Shown: positions 27,191 through 32,633 of the stretch, one piece after another | Layout: each line of letters begins with the position of its first letter | How positions within the stretch are numbered: position 1 is the stretch's first letter | Source: Hydrogenophaga sp. | GTDB lineage: Bacteria > Pseudomonadota > Gammaproteobacteria > Burkholderiales > Burkholderiaceae_C | DNA length: 32,633 nucleotides | Assembly: GCA_020047875.1 (NCBI GenBank) | Contig: JAIFNE010000199.1 | Span: 1-32,633, forward strand | Direction: 5' to 3' | The notes under the pieces: model-generated | The model's input: only the letters and a program-made list of their open reading frames with translations | Told to the model about the DNA's origin: nothing | Databases searched by the model: none | Position numbers and translations under genes: made by a program

Positions 27191-28249
27191 TCAGGCCGCG
27201 TAAAGCAGAAGCACCGCGCCCAACACCAGGGCGCCAATGAACAGCGTCTCGGCAACGAACAGCCACAGCGGTCGCCAGCCCAGGTGCAGCAATTCCTCGA
27301 TGCTGGTCTTGATGCCCACAGCGGCAATCGCCAGCACCAGGCACGCGCGGGAAAGGTCCGACGCGCCCTGCACCACGGGTGCGGGAATCTGCCCGGTGGA
27401 CGACAGCAGCATGAACACCACAAAGGCCAGCAAGAAGCCCGGCACCAGCGGCGTGCTGGCGCGTGTTTCATCCAGCGTGTGGTGGTGGCGGTACAGGAAC
27501 GAAATGGCCATCACCACCGGCAGCAGCAGCATCACCCGGAACAGCTTCACCACGGTGGCGCTGTCGGCCTGCGCCGGACCCAGCAGCATGCCGGCGGCCA
27601 CCACCTGCGCCACGTCGTGGATGGTGCCTCCCAGAAACACGCCGCTGGCCACCGGCGCGAGCTGCAACGCCTGGATCAGCAGGGGGTACACGATCATCGC
27701 GATGGTGGACAGCACCGTCACGGCCACCACCGCCAGCAGCGTGAAGCGCTCGTTCGCTTTGGTCTGGGGCAGCACGGCGGCAATGGCCAGCGCGGCAGAG
27801 GCGCCGCAAATGGCCACCGATCCGCCAGAGAGCAAGCCCTCTTCGCGGCTGAGTCCGAGCAGCCGGGCCCACCACACGCCCATGAGAATGGTCAGCGCCA
27901 CGGCCAGCACCACGATGGCGCCCACCTGAACCCCGAGCTGGGTCACCTGGTCGAATGTGATGCGCGCACCCAGCAGGGCAACCCCGATGCGCAGCACCGT
28001 GCGGCCGCAGAAGTCCACCCCCTTTTTGGCCTGGGGGTTGCCGTGCAGGAAGTGCAGGCTCAGGCCGATCAGCAGCGCATACAGCAGCAGCGGGCCGCCG
28101 TAATGCTCGGCAATGAAGGTGGACGCGAGCGCAATCACCCCGCACACCAGAACGCCGGGCAGCCGCTCCCGGACAAAGCGGTACCCGGACAGGGGATGCC
28201 AGATTGGGCGCTGCGCGCCGGCCGAAGCGTGTTCCTCGGTGTTCGCCAT
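27191..28249 (-). CDS. YeiH family (UPF0324) membrane protein, putative sulfate exporter
   Basis: VLRIGVALLGARITFDQV..., GGSVAICGASAALAIAAVLP, FLGGTIHDVAQVVAAG. Confidence 0.85.
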   Translation of the reverse strand: MANTEEHASAGAQRPIWHPLSGYRFVRERLPGVLVCGVIALASTFIAEHYGGPLLLYALLIGLSLHFLHGNPQAKKGVDFCGRTVLRIGVALLGARITFDQVTQLGVQVGAIVVLAVALTILMGVWWARLLGLSREEGLLSGGSVAICGASAALAIAAVLPQTKANERFTLLAVVAVTVLSTIAMIVYPLLIQALQLAPVASGVFLGGTIHDVAQVVAAGMLLGPAQADSATVVKLFRVMLLLPVVMAISFLYRHHHTLDETRASTPLVPGFLLAFVVFMLLSSTGQIPAPVVQGASDLSRACLVLAIAAVGIKTSIEELLHLGWRPLWLFVAETLFIGALVLGAVLLLYAA

Positions 28250-28279
28250 GTGGTGCGTCAGATCAGCCGCCAGGCTGTC

Positions 28280-29158
28280 TCAGGCCTGCCCGGTGTGTGA
28301 GGTGGTTGCATCGCCGTTGCGGTTGGCCACGAATTGCGCCATCAGCCGCTGCAGTGCTTCGTCGCTGCGCCGCAGCTCGCGCAGAGTGCCTTGCTGCAGA
28401 TCGTGGGCAATCAGGGTTCTGGGAAGCCAGGCGGCTCCTTGATGGATCAGCGCCATTTCACGCAGGCCCAGACTGAACTCGCTCACGTACTGCACCGCGA
28501 CCAGCCGGGTGTGCATGAGTTCTGCCAGCGCGTGCGTGCGCACCGCCTGCCCAAAGAAGCTCTCGGGTGGAAAGCACAGCAGCGGCAGCGGGCGATCCGG
28601 CCGCATGAAGTCGTCGGAATCGCACAGTTTGGCGCTGGCCACCAGCACCAGGGCATCTTCGCGCAACGTGCACGAGGAGGCCAGCTGCGTCGGTATGGTG
28701 CTGCTGGTCTGTCGGGACTCGTATGTCATCAGAATGTCGGCCTGCCCCCGCAGCATCAGCGCCACGCCGTCGTCCCGGTTCTGTGACCGAATCCGGAATC
28801 GCTGCTCGGGCAGGATGGCCCGAAGCTCCTCGATGAAGCTGGGCAGGCAGCAAGCAGCCAGGCTGTGCTGCGCGGCCAGCACCATGTCTGGCGTGTGTGC
28901 GGCATCCGCTCGCAGCGTGGCCTGAAATTCGTAGATGTGGGTCACCAGGCTGCGAAAAGCCACCTCGTGCTGGGTGGCCAGGGGCGTGAACCGAAGGGGC
29001 TTGCGCGAGCGGTCGATGAGCGTGACGCCCAGCCATTCCTCAAGCTGCTGAATCCGCCGCGAAAAGGCCGGCTGCGACACATGGCGCTTCTCGGCGGCGG
29101 CTGAGAAAGAGCCGGTCTCGATGAGCGCGAGGTAGTCGTCCAACCACTTGAGTTCCAT
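28280..29158 (-). CDS. LysR-family transcriptional regulator
   Basis: MELKWLDDYLALIETGSFSAAAEKRHVSQPAFSRRIQQLEEWLGVTLIDRSRKPLRFT: LysR HTH. Confidence 0.92.
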   Translation of the reverse strand: MELKWLDDYLALIETGSFSAAAEKRHVSQPAFSRRIQQLEEWLGVTLIDRSRKPLRFTPLATQHEVAFRSLVTHIYEFQATLRADAAHTPDMVLAAQHSLAACCLPSFIEELRAILPEQRFRIRSQNRDDGVALMLRGQADILMTYESRQTSSTIPTQLASSCTLREDALVLVASAKLCDSDDFMRPDRPLPLLCFPPESFFGQAVRTHALAELMHTRLVAVQYVSEFSLGLREMALIHQGAAWLPRTLIAHDLQQGTLRELRRSDEALQRLMAQFVANRNGDATTSHTGQA

Positions 29159-29230
29159 GGGCGTTCTTGTGCGTGGTGTTGGGGTGGCGCCAGTGTAGGC
29201 AGCTGGGCGCCACCGCTCCGCGCAGGGCTT

Positions 29231-30028
29231 TCAGTGGGCGTGCCCGGATGGCTGGGGCTGCTGCCGGTGTCCCACCAGGAAGTCCAGCAGCAGGTGGTGA
29301 AAGACCACCGGGTTTTCCAGGTGCAGCGCATGGGCACACTGCGGCAACACCGCCAGCGAAGCGCCGGCAACGCCGCGCCACAGCCGCTCGATCTGTGGCC
29401 ATTGGTAGCTGCGGTCCTGGTCACCCCACACGATGAGTGTGGGTTGTGTGATGTGGGCCAGTTGGTCCTGGCCGTTCCAGCGCTCCATGGCCCAGAGCCC
29501 CGCCTCGGCCGCCTGCGCACTGGCCTGAGCCGCCAGATCCCCGAGCGCCCCGGCGCTGGGCGACGCCTCCCTAAGCAGCAGCCAGGTGGCGCTGATGCGC
29601 CGCGCTGTGGCCTCCACACCGTCCTGTGCGAGGCGCTCGCGGGAGCGGGCCATGGTCTCGAAGCGCCCAGGCAGCAGGCCCAGGGCGCCGGTGGCGTAGA
29701 GCACCAGCCGCGTTACCCGCTGGGGTGCGAGCCGCACCATCTCCTGCACCACCATGCCGCCCATGGAATGGCCCAGCAGGTGAAAGCGTTCCACGCCCAG
29801 CTCGTCCAGGCAATCCAGCACCGCCTGTGCGTAGCCGGTGATCTGGTCGGGTGATGTCAATTGGTTGCTTTTGCCAAAGCCGGGCAGGTCCGGAGCGATC
29901 ACATCGAAGTGAGGGCCCAGGGCCTGCAGCTCGGCAGCCCACTGGCTGGAGCCGCCCAGGTAGCCATGCACCAGCACCAGCGGTTCGCCACTGCCAGCGC
30001 GCTCCACATGCAAGCCAGACGCGTGCAT
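29231..30028 (-). CDS. Alpha/beta hydrolase
   Basis: LVLVHGYLGGSSQW, GHSMGG nucleophile elbow, VWGDQDRSYQ; ATG at 30028 overlaps the dctM stop. Confidence 0.88.
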   Translation of the reverse strand: MHASGLHVERAGSGEPLVLVHGYLGGSSQWAAELQALGPHFDVIAPDLPGFGKSNQLTSPDQITGYAQAVLDCLDELGVERFHLLGHSMGGMVVQEMVRLAPQRVTRLVLYATGALGLLPGRFETMARSRERLAQDGVEATARRISATWLLLREASPSAGALGDLAAQASAQAAEAGLWAMERWNGQDQLAHITQPTLIVWGDQDRSYQWPQIERLWRGVAGASLAVLPQCAHALHLENPVVFHHLLLDFLVGHRQQPQPSGHAH

Positions 30029-31326
30029 CACATCACCGAGGGCAGCCACAGCGCGATGGCCGGGAAGGCAATGACCAGCGCGATCAGCACCGCCATGCAG
30101 GCCAGGAACGGCAGGCTGCCTTTGATCACGTCACCGATCGGGATCGTGCCTCGACTGATCCCCTGAATGACATACAAATTCAAGCCCACCGGCGGCGTGA
30201 GCACCGCAATTTCCATGGTGATGGTGAAAATGATGCCAAACCAGATCAGGTCGTAACCCGAGGCGACCATCAGCGGGAAAATGGTGGGCAGCGTGATGAA
30301 GGTCATCGACACCGGCTCCATGAACATGCCAATGATCACGTAGAAAGCGATCACCATGGCCAGCACCATCACCGGGCTCAGCTCCAGCGCAATGAACATA
30401 TCGCTGAACTGCTGGGGCACGCGGTAATACGTGAGCACGAAGCCAAACAAAATGCCAGCTGAGAGCAGCAGCCCCAGGTAACCCATGGTGCGCATGGTGG
30501 CCATCAGCGCGTCTTTGAACCCTCTGATGGTCAGCCCGCCCACACCGAAAGCCAAGATGGCGGTCAGCAGCGCAGACACAGCAGCGGCTTCGGTGGGTGT
30601 CGCAATACCGGCGTAGATAGACACGGTGATGACCAGACCAATCAGGAAGATCGGACCGAAGGCCAGCAGAAAGTCGCGAACCGAAGCCCGAGGCGAGTTG
30701 TCTGCGTCGGGGATGTGGCTGGGGTACAACCGGCCCCAGATGAACACCGTGATGGCAAAAAAGGTGGCCAGCAACAGCCCTGGAATCACGCCTGCAATGA
30801 ACAGCTCGCCGATGGAGGTGTCGGTGACGATGCCGTAAAACAGCAAAATCAAGCTGGGTGGGATCAACACGCTGAGTGTGCCGCCGGCTGCCAACACACC
30901 GCTGGACAAGCGCTTGTTGTAGCCCAGCTTGGTCATCTCGGGCAGCGCAACCCCACCAATGGTGAGCGAACCCACCATGGACGAACCACACACCGCACCA
31001 AAACCAGCGCAAGCGGCAATGCTGCCGTAAGCCGCTGAGCCCTTGACCCGCACGCCCCGGTGCATGAGCCGATAAAGGTTGGGGCCGATGTTGCATCGCC
31101 CGATCAATTCCCCCAGCAGCACAAACAGGGGAACGGCCAGCAACACGTAGTCGATCCAGACGCCCCACAACTTCAGTTCTGTGCTCACCAAGGCGGTGGA
31201 CCACCCCTGGATGAACAGCAGAAACGGCATGGAAGCCAACGCCAGGGCGAAGGGAATGGGCAAACCGATTCCGATGAACACGACCAGCAGCGTCATCAGC
31301 CCCAGTCCGACGTGGTACCACTCCAT
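30028..31326 (-). CDS. TRAP transporter large permease (DctM-like)
   Basis: 432 aa: IPFALALASMPFLLFIQG..., GFGAVCGSSMVGSLTIGGVALPEMTKLGYNKRLSSGVLAAGGTLSVLIPPSLILLFYGI. Confidence 0.95.
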   Translation of the reverse strand: MEWYHVGLGLMTLLVVFIGIGLPIPFALALASMPFLLFIQGWSTALVSTELKLWGVWIDYVLLAVPLFVLLGELIGRCNIGPNLYRLMHRGVRVKGSAAYGSIAACAGFGAVCGSSMVGSLTIGGVALPEMTKLGYNKRLSSGVLAAGGTLSVLIPPSLILLFYGIVTDTSIGELFIAGVIPGLLLATFFAITVFIWGRLYPSHIPDADNSPRASVRDFLLAFGPIFLIGLVITVSIYAGIATPTEAAAVSALLTAILAFGVGGLTIRGFKDALMATMRTMGYLGLLLSAGILFGFVLTYYRVPQQFSDMFIALELSPVMVLAMVIAFYVIIGMFMEPVSMTFITLPTIFPLMVASGYDLIWFGIIFTITMEIAVLTPPVGLNLYVIQGISRGTIPIGDVIKGSLPFLACMAVLIALVIAFPAIALWLPSVM

Positions 31327-31335
31327 GGGAAACCT

Positions 31336-31842
31336 CTATTGTTGGTTGGGGGTGAGCTGGGCCGGGCTTGACAACACAGACAGCAAGCGAACGAAGGCGT
31401 ACAGCGTGAACACCACGAGCGCCAGCGCGCCAGGTGCCCAAAACAGGTAGCGCGGCCACAACAGGATTTCAGAAGCGGTGCCCGACGCGTAGGCACGCAT
31501 CGTGGCCTGAACGCCTGCAATGGAAAAGAACACGCCCACTGCGATCATCAGGACGAGGTTCACCGCGGTCAGCGCCTTTCGGCTCTGGTGCCCCAGGGCG
31601 TCGAGCAAAAACGTGACTTTGGGGTAAGCGTCTTCGCGCAGCGCAAAGGCCAGTCCCAGCAGCGCCGCGGGAAACAGCAGCATGGCCGTGGCTTCGGTCA
31701 CGGTGCCGTCGGGTCGTCCCATGACATAGCGCATAAAAACGCCATAGGAGATCCAGAGCGTCTGTACAACGATGATCAGCGCACCCAGAGCGGCCAGCCA
31801 GACGGCCAGCCGCTCCAGACCACGTTCAATGGTGGCCAGCAT
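31336..31842 (-). CDS. TRAP transporter small permease (DctQ-like)
   Basis: 168 aa, four TM segments, adjacent to dctM. Confidence 0.88.
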   Translation of the reverse strand: MLATIERGLERLAVWLAALGALIIVVQTLWISYGVFMRYVMGRPDGTVTEATAMLLFPAALLGLAFALREDAYPKVTFLLDALGHQSRKALTAVNLVLMIAVGVFFSIAGVQATMRAYASGTASEILLWPRYLFWAPGALALVVFTLYAFVRLLSVLSSPAQLTPNQQ

Positions 31843-31848
31843 GCTCGC

Positions 31849-32633
31849 TTACAGCGCGTTTTGGTTGAACAAGGTGCGCACCTTGCCAGCCAGCTCGGGG
31901 CCACAGCCGGCGTTCACCTCGGCGTCCCACTTGCCGGTCACGCTGCTGAGCAGTGCCTTGCGCTTTTCAGCGGTGATGGTGGTGACAGTGCCCCCCTGCT
32001 TCACCGCGTCAGCGATGCTGTCGTCCACCCACTTTTCGTATTTCGGCTTGAGCCAAGTCTCCGATTCAGCGGCGGCAGCCTGCAGGGCTTTCTGATCGGC
32101 GGGCGACAGCGAATCGAACTTGCGCTTGCTGATCATGTACTGAATGTTCCCGTAGAACAGGTTGGCTTTGACCATGTGCGGCATCACGCCCCACAGCTTC
32201 CAGGCGCTGTAAGTGGCCACACCCATGTTGATGCCGTCCACCACGCCGCGCTCGGCCGACTGAAACACCTCTTTGGGCGCAATGAACACCGGCTTGCCGC
32301 CCCAGGTTTCGATCATCATGGACGTCAGCGGGCCGATGGAGCGCACCAGTTGCCCATCAATCTTGCCGATGTCGGTGTTGGGCTTCTTGAACCACCATTC
32401 CTGGTCGTAGGAGTAGTTCGAGTTGATCAACGGCACGAGCCCAGCTTTGGCAGCCTCGGGGGCAATCAGCGCTGCATACGCGGCATCCATCGGCAGCTGC
32501 TTTTTCATGTCGATGGCAATCGGGTACAGCGAGGTCACCCGATAGCAGGGCAGGCGCTTGTCGGCCGAAACCCAGGCAATGTCAGCCACGCCGCCCAACA
32601 TGGCATCGATGCCCTCGCTCCAGCCGTGCAGGG
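31849..32633 (-). CDS. TRAP transporter substrate-binding protein (DctP-like), 5' end outside the window
   Basis: GVADIAWVSADKRLP..., GKPVFIAPKEVFQSAERGVVDGINMGVATYSAWKLWGVMPHMVKANLFYGNIQYMISKRKFDSLSPADQKALQAAAAES. Confidence 0.9.
   Translation of the reverse strand, partial: LHGWSEGIDAMLGGVADIAWVSADKRLPCYRVTSLYPIAIDMKKQLPMDAAYAALIAPEAAKAGLVPLINSNYSYDQEWWFKKPNTDIGKIDGQLVRSIGPLTSMMIETWGGKPVFIAPKEVFQSAERGVVDGINMGVATYSAWKLWGVMPHMVKANLFYGNIQYMISKRKFDSLSPADQKALQAAAAESETWLKPKYEKWVDDSIADAVKQGGTVTTITAEKRKALLSSVTGKWDAEVNAGCGPELAGKVRTLFNQNAL

Noticed and set aside
25961-28300. 779-aa plus-strand ORF
   Set aside because: Antisense to mnmA and yeiH; no domain, shadow composition.
1-32633. CRISPR arrays, tRNA/rRNA genes, transposases or prophage genes
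   Set aside because: None seen on reading; no regularly spaced repeats and no recognisable transposase or integrase in the ORF track.

Overview
GC-rich chromosomal window, probably from a beta-proteobacterium of the Comamonadaceae (Hydrogenophaga-like; inferred from gene content and style). It contains uvrA (partial), an MFS gene, a ClC channel and ssb, then a sulfur/respiration region from about 5.6 to 29 kb, and ends in a TRAP transporter locus. The main candidate system is at 5.57-13.03 kb. It is a putative operon with a CydA-like oxidase subunit carrying a C-terminal heme-c domain, a polytopic membrane partner, a flavocytochrome c sulfide dehydrogenase pair (FccA/FccB-like) and a diheme cytochrome c, followed by a methyltransferase and a DUF3422 protein. 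Convergent to it is a sigma54 activator whose PAS-type sensor domain has three cysteines (C56/C67/C74). Their 11/7 spacing equals what I recall for the sulfane-sulfur sensor FisR. Divergent from that activator is a second long cluster: cydA-cydB-DUF2474-orphan Rieske-TM peptide-degenerate MBL protein-DUF-transporter-truncated hemoglobin and others. Upstream of both clusters I find sigma54-like -24/-12 elements (GGCACG-N4-TTG) preceded at about 70-130 bp by arrays of CTGCCA/TGGCAG half-sites. The proposal is a persulfide-sensing sigma54 regulon that controls a c-type, bd-like sulfide:O2 respiratory module together with a canonical quinol bd oxidase. Further sulfur genes follow: a DsrE-like protein, SulP, a Blh-type persulfide dioxygenase, a peroxiredoxin, MnmA and YeiH. 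The very long ORFs in the supplied track that lie opposite these genes are high-GC shadow ORFs.
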